Assembly (NCBI RefSeq): GCF_900107695.1
Contig: NZ_FNQP01000009.1
Location: 1 to 64,000, forward strand
Direction: 5' to 3'
DNA length: 64,000 nt
Source: Thiothrix caldifontis
GTDB lineage: Bacteria; Pseudomonadota; Gammaproteobacteria; Thiotrichales; Thiotrichaceae
In this document: in pieces, positions 53,685 through 62,643 of the stretch
How the letters are laid out: the number at the start of each line of letters is the position of its first letter
How positions within the stretch are numbered: position 1 is the stretch's first letter
Translations under genes and position numbers: made by a program
Notes under the pieces: generated by a model
What the model was told of the DNA's origin: nothing
Databases searched by the model: none
The model's input: only the letters and a program-made list of their open reading frames with translations

Positions 53685-54914
53685 TTAATTGGCTGCCTTT
53701 GCAGCAACACTTTGACGCAATAGACTTAAGTAATGCTGGGTTGCGTAACCATCCGCTGGTAAATTGACATCTAGCTGCCAGCGACGTAACGCAGAACGGG
53801 TATTTGGCCCTAATTTACCATCCACGCCATCGGTGTTATAGCCTACTGCTGTCAATAACGTTTGTAACTCAATTTTTTCTGCATGACTTAAGGGCTTATC
53901 TTCCGTAGGCCAATCCGCCGATAATGGTGGCTTACCCTGAATACGATCCCCCAAATACCCAACCGCCAGCGCATAATTCTGAGCGTTATTGTATTTGAGA
54001 ATTGCCTGAAAATTACGTAATGCCAAAAATGCAGGGCCACGATACCCGGCGGGTAAAAATACAAATGCTTCATTCGTACTGTCCAGCACTTGTCCATTTA
54101 TGGCATTCACACCACCAACCATGCTCCAGATATTCAGCGGCAACCAATAATCAGTATCAGCTTTTGACCAATCAAAACTGGCAGGCAAGCGTACCTCAAA
54201 ACCCCACGGCTGATCACGTTCCCAACCAGAATGGGCGAGGTAATTGGCAGTAGAGGCTAAAGCATCCGGGATACTACTCACTAAATCACGATGCCCATCT
54301 CCATCAAAGTCAACAGCATAAGCTTCAAAGGTCGTTGGAATAAATTGCGTATGGCCAATAGCGCCCGCCCATGAACCTTGCATAGCAACAGGCGGCATAT
54401 CACCATTTTGCAAAATCCGTAAAGCCGCAATCAGTTGTTTTTGCCAAAACTCACGCCGTTCTATCTCACCCGCATACGCCAACGTTGCCAATGAACGCAC
54501 AATGCTATAGCGCCCCGTATGGTTACCAAAATTACTTTCCAGTCCCCATACAGCTAATAAGTACTCAGGTTGTACACCATATTGAGCATGGATACGCTGC
54601 AATAGGGGAGCATAATCGTGCAGGAGTTTTTGCCCATTAGCAATGCGCTCAGGCGAAGCAGCTGTTTCGAGGTATTCCCAAACAGTTTTAGTAAATTCAG
54701 GTTGATGAGCTTCTAAGCGTAAGACTTTTTTGTCCAGTAACAGACTTCGCAATGCACTATCAACCGTTTCGGCGTGAATGCCTTCTGCAATAGCAGCCTC
54801 ACGAAATTGTTGCTTCCATGCATTGAATGCACTATCAACCGTAGTGCTATATCCAAATAACACCGCAGCAAGCAACAACACTATCGGCAGCCAATGTAAC
54901 CATTTCCGGTTCAT
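53685..54914 (-). CDS. mltB: MltB-family lytic murein transglycosylase
   Basis: The 409-residue exported enzyme cleaves peptidoglycan glycan strands to give anhydromuramyl ends. A hydrophobic N-terminal segment (LPIVLLLAAVLFGYSTT) is the signal or anchor. The catalytic domain includes the active-site Glu in LLAVWGLESNFGNHTGRYSI, then GSWAGAIGHTQFIPTTFEAY and DFDGDGHRDLVSSIPDALAS. The C-terminal ~65 residues form a peptidoglycan-binding domain (LLTAVGYNTDGVDGKLGPNT). The length is normal for the MltB-plus-PGB form. No lipobox is seen. Confidence 0.94.
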   Translation of the reverse strand: MNRKWLHWLPIVLLLAAVLFGYSTTVDSAFNAWKQQFREAAIAEGIHAETVDSALRSLLLDKKVLRLEAHQPEFTKTVWEYLETAASPERIANGQKLLHDYAPLLQRIHAQYGVQPEYLLAVWGLESNFGNHTGRYSIVRSLATLAYAGEIERREFWQKQLIAALRILQNGDMPPVAMQGSWAGAIGHTQFIPTTFEAYAVDFDGDGHRDLVSSIPDALASTANYLAHSGWERDQPWGFEVRLPASFDWSKADTDYWLPLNIWSMVGGVNAINGQVLDSTNEAFVFLPAGYRGPAFLALRNFQAILKYNNAQNYALAVGYLGDRIQGKPPLSADWPTEDKPLSHAEKIELQTLLTAVGYNTDGVDGKLGPNTRSALRRWQLDVNLPADGYATQHYLSLLRQSVAAKAAN

Positions 54915-54992
54915 TCAGCCGTTCCACACACTCGAAAAATCATCGAAGTATAATAGCAGAGTTATCTGAAAACGGTTGGTGAAGACCAAACT

Positions 54993-55331
54993 TTAGTCTT
55001 TCTTCTTGCCAGCAGGACGGGCAAATGGACTGACATTCCCTGCCACACTCCCCCCATCCAACGAATGAATTTTACTAACACCCGTGTGTTCCACCTCGTC
55101 AATACGAATCACGGAATGGATAGGAATGAAACTGCGCTTCACCGCTTCAAACTCTGTCTTGAGACGCTCTTCACCTGGGTCAATGACCAAAGTACTTTGC
55201 GTACCAAAAACAATTTCTTCTACCACAACGAAACCGTACAAATCGGATTCATAAACTTGGCGAGCAAAGATTTCATAAATTTTGTCTTGGTTAACAAAGG
55301 AAATGCGGTAGATGCTGCGGTCACTACTCAA
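54993..55331 (-). CDS. DUF1820 family protein
   Basis: A conserved small proteobacterial protein of unknown function, about 112 residues: IYRISFVNQDKIYEIFARQV, YGFVVVEEIVFGTQSTLVID, PGEERLKTEFEAVKRSFIPI, HSVIRIDEVEHTGVSKI. The family begins close to IYRISF, so I prefer a TTG start at 55331 (LSSDRSIYRISF, with GAGG upstream) to the longer frame from 55385, whose extra residues look unlike the family. A basic tail, ARPAGKKKD, ends it. It stands alone between two transglycosylase genes. Confidence 0.8.
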   Translation of the reverse strand: MSSDRSIYRISFVNQDKIYEIFARQVYESDLYGFVVVEEIVFGTQSTLVIDPGEERLKTEFEAVKRSFIPIHSVIRIDEVEHTGVSKIHSLDGGSVAGNVSPFARPAGKKKD

Positions 55332-55418
55332 CGGTTTTGCCTCAAAAAATTGACTAGTTGTAGCAGAAAACAGGAAAAAAGTCACTGCCTCCTAATAGTA
55401 TAGCCCAGCCCCTGCTAT

Positions 55419-56048
55419 TTAGTGTTTGAATAAATGAGGCGCTTTTGCTTTATTGACTTGCCAACCAGCTCGACCCGGCTTACCTCTCGGCAACACTTGC
55501 TTCACTTTGAGACTACCTTGCTTTTTCGCTGTCGTATTCACCACGGGTAAAGCAATCGCTTGCCCACTCAAACCGTTATACACGGCTAATACTTTACGCA
55601 CATAATGTTGAGTTTCATGATAGGGTGGAATGCCCTGATATTTATCCACGGCTCCTTCACCTGCATTATAAGCAGCAATCGCTTTATATAAATCACCATT
55701 ATAACGTTTCATCAACCAACTCAAGTAGCGGGTTCCGCCGTGGATATTCTCACGCGTATCAAAAGCATCCGATACACCAAAACGTTCTGCCGTCGCCGGA
55801 ATCAATTGCATCAAGCCTTGTGCACCTTTAGGTGACACAGCAGTGCTGTTATAACACGATTCCACCGCGATCACAGCTTTAACCATATCGGCGCTAACAC
55901 CATACTTTTCGGCGTATTTCTCGATAGATTCAAGGTGTACTTCTGCTTTTTGATTGACTGCACCTGCATTCGTACCGCAGCCCGCAGCAACAGGTGCACT
56001 CACAAGACCGAGCAAAATGGTAATCATAGTATTTCTGAGACGAATCAT
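55419..56048 (-). CDS. SLT-family lytic transglycosylase
   Basis: This is an exported transglycosylase of about 209 residues. A signal peptide is present (MIRLRNTMITILLGLVSAPVAAG). The SLT domain has the catalytic Glu in VKAVIAVESCYNSTAVSPKG, the motif AQGLMQLIPATAERFGV, YLSWLMKRYNGDLYKAIAAY with NAGEGAV, and HYVRKVLAVYNG. The basic C-terminal tail may bind the wall. The ATG at 56048 gives the best signal peptide; an in-frame start at 56066 adds six residues. It is similar in role to, but unrelated in fold class from, the MltB gene nearby. Confidence 0.92.
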   Translation of the reverse strand: MIRLRNTMITILLGLVSAPVAAGCGTNAGAVNQKAEVHLESIEKYAEKYGVSADMVKAVIAVESCYNSTAVSPKGAQGLMQLIPATAERFGVSDAFDTRENIHGGTRYLSWLMKRYNGDLYKAIAAYNAGEGAVDKYQGIPPYHETQHYVRKVLAVYNGLSGQAIALPVVNTTAKKQGSLKVKQVLPRGKPGRAGWQVNKAKAPHLFKH

Positions 56049-56155
56049 GTGTTTTTTCCAAAGCAAACTAACGCCCAGTATATTAGAAAAATCTAATGTT
56101 TCAAGTAAGCATTAGAAAGTAGGGGTAAAAGCCTAGTTCACCCCTACTCCAGCTA

Positions 56156-56989
56156 TTAAATATCGCGCAACAATTCGTTAATACCCACTTTACTACGGGT
56201 TTTCGCATCAACTTTCTTCACAATAACGGCACAATACAAGCTGTATTTACCATCGCTGGATGGCAAGTTGCCAGAAACTACCACAGAACCCGCCGGAACG
56301 CGCCCATACATGACTTCGCCGGTTTCACGGTCGTAGATGCGCGTACTTTGACCGATATACACGCCCATCGAAATCACCGCGCCCTCTTCCACAATCACAC
56401 CCTCAACGACTTCCGAGCGTGCGCCAATGAAGCAGTTGTCTTCGATAATGGTAGGGCCTGCTTGCACTGGCTCTAACACGCCACCGATGCCCACGCCGCC
56501 GGACAAATGCACGTTCTTACCGATTTGTGCACAAGAACCCACCGTTGCCCAGGTATCCACCATCGTGCCACTATCCACATACGCGCCAATATTGACGTAA
56601 GATGGCATCAGTACACAGCCCGGAGCAATATAGGAACCACGCCGTGCAATCGCATTCGGCACCACACGCACACCACCAGCAGCAAATTCATCCGCACTCA
56701 TCCCCGCAAATTTGGAAGGCACTTTGTCGTAATAGTTGGTGCAACCGCCATCCATCACTTCGTTATCGTTTAAGCGGAACGACAATAGCACCGCCTTTTT
56801 CAACCACTGATTCACTTCCCAGTTACCCACACCGTGTTGGGTAGCGATGCGCAATTTACCTGCATTCAGCAGTTCCAAAGCCTCATTCACGGCATCGCGA
56901 ACTGGGCTTTCAGCATTGCGCGGGTTGATGTCGGCGCGGCGCTCGAAGGCTTCTTCGATAATGCTTTGCAGTTGGCTTACGTCTGACAT
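56156..56989 (-). CDS. dapD: Tetrahydrodipicolinate N-succinyltransferase
   Basis: DapD transfers succinate from succinyl-CoA to tetrahydrodipicolinate in the lysine and diaminopimelate pathway. The ~277-residue length is standard. The N-terminal helical domain ([20 protein letters not shown]) is followed by a left-handed beta-helix of hexapeptide repeats ([60 protein letters not shown]). The ATG at 56989 follows GGAGAAAAGA; the in-frame TTG four codons earlier lies in the ribosome site. It follows dapC on the same strand with a 15-base gap, so two consecutive pathway steps are co-expressed. Confidence 0.97.
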   Translation of the reverse strand: MSDVSQLQSIIEEAFERRADINPRNAESPVRDAVNEALELLNAGKLRIATQHGVGNWEVNQWLKKAVLLSFRLNDNEVMDGGCTNYYDKVPSKFAGMSADEFAAGGVRVVPNAIARRGSYIAPGCVLMPSYVNIGAYVDSGTMVDTWATVGSCAQIGKNVHLSGGVGIGGVLEPVQAGPTIIEDNCFIGARSEVVEGVIVEEGAVISMGVYIGQSTRIYDRETGEVMYGRVPAGSVVVSGNLPSSDGKYSLYCAVIVKKVDAKTRSKVGINELLRDI

Positions 56990-57004
56990 TCTTTTCTCCA
57001 AATT

Positions 57005-58198
57005 TTACAGGGTTTTAACTACGCGTCGGATACGTTCCGCCGCTTCAATACATTCATTTAAGGGGGCAACCAGAGCCAAGCGTACTCGCCCTGCCCCCGG
57101 ATTTATCCCACCCGCTTCCCGTGACAAATAGCTACCGGGAACCACATTGACGTGCGCACGGGCAAACAATTCACGGGTAAACACGGCATCATCTACCGGC
57201 GTTTTGGGCCACAAGTAAAAGCCTGCTGGGGGCATGGTCACATCCAGCACGGGGGCAAGTATATCCATCACCGCCGTGAATTTCTGCCGGTACAAGTCAC
57301 GGTTTTCCAGCACATGTGCTTCATCCGCCCACGCCGCCACACTTGCCGCTTGAAAGGGTGGTGACATCGCGCAACCATGATACGTGCGGAATAACAAAAA
57401 CTGCTGGAGAATAGCGGCATCGCCCGCCACAAAACCGGAACGCATCCCCGGCGCGTTGGAACGTTTCGACAAGCTATGAAATACCACGCAACGCTTCCAT
57501 GCCGTATTGCCCATCGCCGCAGCCGCTTGCAATAACCCTGGCGGTGGATTGGCTTCATCGGCGTAGAGTTCGGAATAGCACTCATCCGATGCGACAATAA
57601 AGTCATGTTCTTCTGCGAGTTTCAGGATCAATTGCAAGGTTTCCAACGGCATCACAGCACCCGTGGGATTACCGGGGCTGCAAATATAAAGCAACTGGCA
57701 ACGCACCCATGTCGCCGCAGGCACTGCCGCAAAGTCGGGAATAAAACCGTTTTCTTCCGTACAATTCAGGAACACCGGCTCAGCCCCTGCCAATAAGGCA
57801 GCCCCTTCGTAAATTTGGTAGAACGGGTTAGGCATAACAATCGCCGCATCCGCTTTGCGTGCTACCACCGCTTGGGCAAAAGCAAACAGTGCTTCGCGTG
57901 TACCGTTGACGGGGATGACGTGTTGTTCCGCATCTACCGAACCGGCCGGAAGTTGAAAACGCTGCATCAACCACTTAGCAATCGTTTCACGCAACGCTGC
58001 ACTGCCTTTGGTCAACGGGTAATTCGCCAAACCGCTCATATTCGCAGCAATGGCTTCAGCGATAAACGTCGGTGTCGGGTGCTTCGGCTCCCCCATTGCC
58101 AACGACACTGCGGGCAAGTCCGCAGGGCTAATGCCTTGCAGCAAGGTACGAATGCGTTCAAACGGGTAGGCTTGCAAGCAGGCAAGATCAGGGTTCAT
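57005..58198 (-). CDS. dapC: Succinyldiaminopimelate transaminase
   Basis: This 397-residue class I/II aminotransferase matches DapC, which converts N-succinyl-2-amino-6-ketopimelate to N-succinyl-LL-diaminopimelate using glutamate. Motifs include NPDLACLQAYPFERIRTLLQ at the start, LLYICSPGNPTGAVMPLETL, FIVASDECYSELYADEANPP for the cofactor Asp, and the Schiff-base lysine in VVFHSLSKRSNAPGMRSGFV. It lies just upstream of dapD, the preceding step, which strongly supports the assignment. Confidence 0.95.
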   Translation of the reverse strand: MNPDLACLQAYPFERIRTLLQGISPADLPAVSLAMGEPKHPTPTFIAEAIAANMSGLANYPLTKGSAALRETIAKWLMQRFQLPAGSVDAEQHVIPVNGTREALFAFAQAVVARKADAAIVMPNPFYQIYEGAALLAGAEPVFLNCTEENGFIPDFAAVPAATWVRCQLLYICSPGNPTGAVMPLETLQLILKLAEEHDFIVASDECYSELYADEANPPPGLLQAAAAMGNTAWKRCVVFHSLSKRSNAPGMRSGFVAGDAAILQQFLLFRTYHGCAMSPPFQAASVAAWADEAHVLENRDLYRQKFTAVMDILAPVLDVTMPPAGFYLWPKTPVDDAVFTRELFARAHVNVVPGSYLSREAGGINPGAGRVRLALVAPLNECIEAAERIRRVVKTL

Positions 58199-58267
58199 GG
58201 AGCGCAGTTATCCCAAACAGTGGTGAAAACACCAGAGTATAACGGAAAACCTGAATCTCCTGAAACG

Positions 58268-58942
58268 CTACAGCGGCAAAGAATTCGTTGCTGCATTCAC
58301 CAGTGGTGAGTGGTAATACCCTGATTCTGATAAGGCGAGCGCCTGATGCAGGGTGTTCCGTTGCAGCCGGGCTTCAATGCCTTGTTTAACCCTGCCCCAC
58401 TCGGTGTCAAGAATACTGTAAATAGCCGTATCGCGAATAACACCATCCGGCATAATCGCGCTACGACGCAAAATACCTTCTTGTACCGCCCCCATTTTTT
58501 CTAATGAACGGCGTGAAGCCACATTGCGGATATCAGTTTTGAATTGCACCCGCAAAATACCAAACGTTTCAAACGCATGGCGTAGCAGTAGGTATTTGCT
58601 TTCAAGATTAACCCCGCTGCGTTGGTATTCAGGCGCATACCAAGTACCACCGATTTCTAGCCTCATGTGTTTCATGCAAATATCGCGGAAACGAGTACTG
58701 CCAATCGCCCGACCGGAGGCATTATCAATGACAGCAAACGGCAAGTCAGTTCCGCCTTCACGCAAACGGATAGCGTTATTAATAAAGGCTTCCATCTGCG
58801 CTCGTTCGGTCATATCACCGTAAAACATGTATTTCCAGATATTTTCGTCACGAGCCGCTTGCAACAAGTCGGACAAATGCCACTCAATCAAGGGTTCAAG
58901 GCGTACCAAACGGCCTTCTAACGTCATAGGTTGTAATGTCAT
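58268..58942 (-). CDS. GNAT N-acetyltransferase, RimJ/RimL type
   Basis: The 224-residue GNAT enzyme uses acetyl-CoA to acetylate an amine, often a protein N-terminus in this subgroup. Motifs: MTLEGRLVRLEPLIEWHLSD, DNASGRAIGSTRFRDICM, LEIGGTWYAPEYQRSGVNLE with the acetyl-CoA loop region, RVQFKTDIRNVASRRSLEKM with GAVQEGILRR. Those last motifs are typical of RimL-like proteins. The substrate is unknown. The start has a second in-frame Met five codons in. It lies 13 bases upstream of the PAP2 gene's stop region on the same strand order but has no clear functional link to it. Confidence 0.88.
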   Translation of the reverse strand: MTLQPMTLEGRLVRLEPLIEWHLSDLLQAARDENIWKYMFYGDMTERAQMEAFINNAIRLREGGTDLPFAVIDNASGRAIGSTRFRDICMKHMRLEIGGTWYAPEYQRSGVNLESKYLLLRHAFETFGILRVQFKTDIRNVASRRSLEKMGAVQEGILRRSAIMPDGVIRDTAIYSILDTEWGRVKQGIEARLQRNTLHQALALSESGYYHSPLVNAATNSLPL

Positions 58943-58955
58943 AACCTATACCCAC

Positions 58956-59489
58956 TTAAAATAAGCAAGACAACACACAGAAACTGCCTTGTGCTAATCC
59001 AGCCCCTAAAAACGCCCCGATCAGCACATCGCTAGGGTAATGCAGCCCCAAAATGACCCGCGACAACGCCACCAGCACCGTAAACGGCACAACCAGCAAC
59101 GCCCATTCTGGGTAGTAATGCAGCAATATCAATGTGAAACCAACCGCGTGTAAAGTATGCCCAGAGGGAAAACTAAACTGATCAAGTGCAGCAACATTCT
59201 GGAAAATATCACCGTTGTGATTGTAAGGGCGCACCCGCTCAGTCGAGGTTTTCAGCCACTTATAGATCAATACACCCGCCAAGCCCACTAAACCCATGTG
59301 CAATGATACTTGCACGGCAGTTGCACCATAAATCAGTGGCAACATCACTATCAGTACATACCAAAACACCCCGTTACCCAAACGGCTGACAGCAGCAAAC
59401 AATAGGCTAACGGATTTCCAATGATTAATGCGGTTGAACAACAAACATAAAGGAATTTCACGGTCATTAAGCCGATGGAGCAATTTCAT
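58956..59489 (-). CDS. PAP2-family membrane phosphatase
   Basis: The 177-residue membrane protein has about five hydrophobic segments and the PAP2 acid-phosphatase triad: KWLKTSTERVRPY (motif 1, Lys and Arg-Pro), FSFPSGHTLHAV (motif 2, Ser-Gly-His) and LSRVILGLHYPSDVLIG (motif 3, Arg...His-x5-Asp). Such enzymes dephosphorylate lipid phosphates such as undecaprenyl pyrophosphate or phosphatidate. Its start overlaps the end of the glycosyltransferase gene by 23 bases, so the pair is coupled, suggesting a joint role in envelope lipid or glycolipid metabolism. Confidence 0.93.
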   Translation of the reverse strand: MKLLHRLNDREIPLCLLFNRINHWKSVSLLFAAVSRLGNGVFWYVLIVMLPLIYGATAVQVSLHMGLVGLAGVLIYKWLKTSTERVRPYNHNGDIFQNVAALDQFSFPSGHTLHAVGFTLILLHYYPEWALLVVPFTVLVALSRVILGLHYPSDVLIGAFLGAGLAQGSFCVLSCLF

Positions 59490-60663
59490 AGCGCACCTCG
59501 CGCAAGACGTTTTGAAGGGTTTGATCTAAGCGTGCCACGACTTTCTCCCAGCTCAAACCATGAGCTGTCTGGCTCGCATATTCGCCTTGACGGCGGCGTA
59601 AATCGGGGTCAAGAGCCAATTCAATACTAGTGGCAATAAATGCGGCATTATCATCAAGCAGCACAGCCATACCATTTTCACCGTGACGAATGTGTTCGTA
59701 AGCAGCCGCATAGTTGAAAGTGACAACCGCCAAACCACTAGCCATTGCCTCCAGAATCACATTACCAAAGGTTTCGCTGGTGCTGGGGTACAGGAATAAA
59801 TCACCACTCGCGTAATGTTCTGCTAAGGCGATACCCGTTTGCATCCCCGCAAACAGACAATCGGGGTGAGCTTCTTGCAAACGCTTGCGTTCCGGGCCAT
59901 CACCAACCAATAAAAAACGCGCATCCGGCACATGTTGTTGAATCGCACGGAATGCCGTAAAAGCCAGATCAAGGTTTTTTTCTTGTGCCATACGTGACAC
60001 CAACGTCACCAGCAATTGTTCGGGCTGTATCCCGAAGCGTTCACGTAAAGTGCTGCTGCGACGTTGTGGATTGAACAGTTGCACATCAATACCACGCTCT
60101 AAAATGCCTAATTTGGTATAACCGCTGGCGGTAAGTTGTTGCTGTAATTCGCGGGTCGGCACTAACGTAACCAACGTTTGGTTATGCACGTGGCGTAAAT
60201 AACGTTTCGCCAGATTGAAAAACCCACTCAAACGGTAATAACGGCTGTAGTGGTCGAAATTGGTGTGAAAGTCGCTGATCACGGGAATGCCAAGCTTTTT
60301 TGCCGCTTTCATCGCGGAATAACCTAAGGGGCCTTCAGTCACAATCTGTACGATGTCAGGGCGTTGTTTTTTCCACAAGCGTTTCAAGGTGTTGTATTGC
60401 GGAAAGCCTAGGCGAACCTCCTTATAGAAAGGCAGAGTCAATCCATTGACAAGGTATTCCTTAAACAAGTCTTCGCTGCGGGCTTTTTCTTGTGCTGATT
60501 GGCGCGGACGCACCAACTGGATGTGATAGCCTCCCCGCCGCCGCAATCCATCCACTAAATGGCTAATAGTATGAGCCACCCCATTAATCTCTGGTGGCCA
60601 CGTCTCGGTGACAACCGCTAAGCGGGTCAGGGAAGTAACAAGTTGTAGTGGGCGGTTAGACAC
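59467..60663 (-). CDS. GT4-family glycosyltransferase
   Basis: The 398-residue GT-B glycosyltransferase has an N-terminal acceptor half (LAVVTETWPPEINGVAHTIS, LVRPRQSAQEKARSEDL, ISDFHTNFDHYSRYYRLSGF) and a donor half (LVTLVSRMAQEKNLDLAFTA, ARFLLVGDGPERKRLQEAH, DLFLYPSTSETFGNVILEAM with the E-x7-E motif, ASGLAVVTFNYAAAYEHI). It resembles enzymes that add mannose or sulfoquinovose to diacylglycerol. The downstream overlapping PAP2 phosphatase would fit lipid glycosylation. Donor and acceptor are not deducible. Confidence 0.93.
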   Translation of the reverse strand: MSNRPLQLVTSLTRLAVVTETWPPEINGVAHTISHLVDGLRRRGGYHIQLVRPRQSAQEKARSEDLFKEYLVNGLTLPFYKEVRLGFPQYNTLKRLWKKQRPDIVQIVTEGPLGYSAMKAAKKLGIPVISDFHTNFDHYSRYYRLSGFFNLAKRYLRHVHNQTLVTLVPTRELQQQLTASGYTKLGILERGIDVQLFNPQRRSSTLRERFGIQPEQLLVTLVSRMAQEKNLDLAFTAFRAIQQHVPDARFLLVGDGPERKRLQEAHPDCLFAGMQTGIALAEHYASGDLFLYPSTSETFGNVILEAMASGLAVVTFNYAAAYEHIRHGENGMAVLLDDNAAFIATSIELALDPDLRRRQGEYASQTAHGLSWEKVVARLDQTLQNVLREVRYEIAPSA

Positions 60664-60747
60664 AAAAACTCACGTTTAGCAGTAGATATACCCGCTATTT
60701 TGCAGGGTCAATGCTGCAAGACCGTGACGTTTTCATGACGGTTGTGT

Positions 60748-61434
60748 TTAAGTCGACGGTGAAAAACGGTAGCCCGCACCACGAACGGTTTGAATGTAAT
60801 GTTCAAGACCATACGGTGATAACACCTTACGCAGACGCAAGATATGCACATCTACTGTGCGCTCTTCCACATACACATTGCGCCCCCAAGCGTTATCCAA
60901 CAGTTGTTCACGACTGTACACACGGTCAGGGTGTTGCATGAAAAACTTTAACAGGCGAAACTCAGTAGGGCCGAATTCGAGTTCTACATCATTAACGGTA
61001 ACGCGATGACTGAGTGGATCAAGGCTCAGTTGCTCAAACTCCAGTATTTCCCGCGATTGACTTTGCTGGGTACGGCGCAACACCGCTTGTATACGGGCAA
61101 TCAGTTCGGCAGGTGAAAACGGTTTGCTGATGTAATCATCAATACCTGCCTTAAAACCATTGATTTTATCGCTTTCTTCTGCTTTGGCAGTGAGCATAAT
61201 CACCGGAATATCTTGGGTGCTGGTATCCCGCTGCAAACGCCGTACAATATCCAGACCACTCACACCAGGCAGCATCCAATCCATCAGGATCAGTTCAGGG
61301 CGGTGTTGGTCAATTTCAGCGTAAGCTTGCTCGGCATCAGCCGCTTCACGTAATGTGAACCCCACTCGCCCAAGGGCAAAACTCACCATATTACGGATGG
61401 GCTGTTCGTCATCGACAATCAGGATTGTGCTCAT
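60748..61434 (-). CDS. phoB: Phosphate regulon response regulator
   Basis: This is a 228-residue OmpR/PhoB-type regulator. The receiver domain has the acidic pair in ILIVDDEQPIRNMVSFAL, the phospho-acceptor Asp in LILMDWMLPGVSGLDIVR, and the switch Lys in IPVIMLTAKAEESD and GIDDYISKPFSPAEL. The C-terminal winged helix (EFGPTEFRLLKFFMQHPDRV, REQLLDNAWGRNVYVEERTV, DVHILRLRKVL) matches PhoB closely. The usual partner gene phoR is not in this window; the gene is followed by glycosyltransferase genes, which could respond to phosphate limitation. Confidence 0.92.
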   Translation of the reverse strand: MSTILIVDDEQPIRNMVSFALGRVGFTLREAADAEQAYAEIDQHRPELILMDWMLPGVSGLDIVRRLQRDTSTQDIPVIMLTAKAEESDKINGFKAGIDDYISKPFSPAELIARIQAVLRRTQQSQSREILEFEQLSLDPLSHRVTVNDVELEFGPTEFRLLKFFMQHPDRVYSREQLLDNAWGRNVYVEERTVDVHILRLRKVLSPYGLEHYIQTVRGAGYRFSPST

Positions 61435-61476
61435 GTTAAACCTATCTGAATTCCATTTTATTCGGGCGATTTAACC

Positions 61477-62637
61477 CTATTTGTGTGTCAATTCGATGAC
61501 AGAGTAATAAAACGCTACCAGTTTCTCCGCCTGCGCGGTGTGTGACCAAGTAGCCGCATACGCCAGCGTCTCTTGCGTTTTTTGGATGTACAAAGTTTTA
61601 TCCAGCAACAAACATTTAACCTGTTCTGCAAACAGTGCTGGATTTTCTGGGGCGACCAAGCCACCGAGACCTGCCCCCATAACATCTTGCGTCCCCAGTA
61701 CTGCGGTAGACACTACTGGCGTACCGCACGCCATGGCTTCCAGCAACACTAGCCCTTGCGTTTCAGTACGGGAAGCAAACACGAATACATCCGACGCTTT
61801 GTAACACGCCTGCAATTCGCCATCACGGTGCAAATAACCCACAAATATCACATGCCCAGCCAAACCTTCACGCTGAACTTGTTTATGCAAGGCTTTTTCC
61901 GCAGGTCCCTCCCCTGCAATTACCAACAAAACATCAGGAATGTCTGCCCGCAACCTTGCTGTCATCGCTAACAAAAAGCCGATATTTTTCTCAAACGCTA
62001 CCCGTCCCACAAACAGAATCACGGGGCGTTCAATAGGAATACCGTGCTGCTGGCGAAAAGCCATCCCATCACCCGCTGCGAATACCTGCTGATCCAACCC
62101 CGTCGGCAACACTGTCATGGGCGTTGTTACCCCGTAACCTAGCAGTACTTGCTGCATGGCGGTCGATGGGACAATCAGTGCATCCAAATCTGCACACTGG
62201 GTACGCGAAAAGCGCCGCGCCACGTAGCGTAACCACTCTTTCGGCAACCATTGGATGTAGTTGTAGAGGTATTCTTCAAAAAAGGTATGGTAAGTCGCTA
62301 CCACCGGGAGCTTCAGCTTGCGTGCCAATTTCAGCCCTGCGTAATGCGCCACGAACGGGGTATGGATATGGATAATGTCGTAATCCCCCGCCCGTAAGGT
62401 TTCCGTCAAACGGTGGATATGGCGGATACGCATCATGCGATCTTCCGGGTCAACAATCACATTGCGTGAGCTGATGCGAATAATGTCGGTTTCATCCGCC
62501 GTCGTTTCAGCATAAGCTGGGGCAATCAATGTCACCCGATGCCCCGCCGCCTGCAATGCCTGCCGGAATGCCTGAATCGACGTAGACACACCATTGACGC
62601 GCGGAAAATACACGTCGGAAACCATTAATATGTGCAT
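61477..62637 (-). CDS. GT4-family glycosyltransferase
   Basis: This is a second GT-B glycosyltransferase, 386 residues: MHILMVSDVYFPRVNGVSTS, IHIHTPFVAHYAGLKLARKL, VVATYHTFFEEYLYNYIQWL, RPVILFVGRVAFEKNIGFLL, DVFVFASRTETQGLVLLEAM with E-x7-E, ACGTPVVSTAVLGTQDVMG. It resembles the mannosyltransferase group that glycosylates membrane lipids and is a distant relative of the product of 59467-60663; the two genes flank phoB. It begins six bases after the PDZ-protein gene, so those two are co-transcribed. Confidence 0.92.
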   Translation of the reverse strand: MHILMVSDVYFPRVNGVSTSIQAFRQALQAAGHRVTLIAPAYAETTADETDIIRISSRNVIVDPEDRMMRIRHIHRLTETLRAGDYDIIHIHTPFVAHYAGLKLARKLKLPVVATYHTFFEEYLYNYIQWLPKEWLRYVARRFSRTQCADLDALIVPSTAMQQVLLGYGVTTPMTVLPTGLDQQVFAAGDGMAFRQQHGIPIERPVILFVGRVAFEKNIGFLLAMTARLRADIPDVLLVIAGEGPAEKALHKQVQREGLAGHVIFVGYLHRDGELQACYKASDVFVFASRTETQGLVLLEAMACGTPVVSTAVLGTQDVMGAGLGGLVAPENPALFAEQVKCLLLDKTLYIQKTQETLAYAATWSHTAQAEKLVAFYYSVIELTHK

Positions 62638-62643
62638 GATTTA

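Noticed and set aside
53677-53699. AAGGCAG/CTGCCTT inverted repeat as a bidirectional terminator
   Set aside because: Seven-base stem with a nine-base loop and no T-tract; part of it is inside the MltB-type gene's 3' end.
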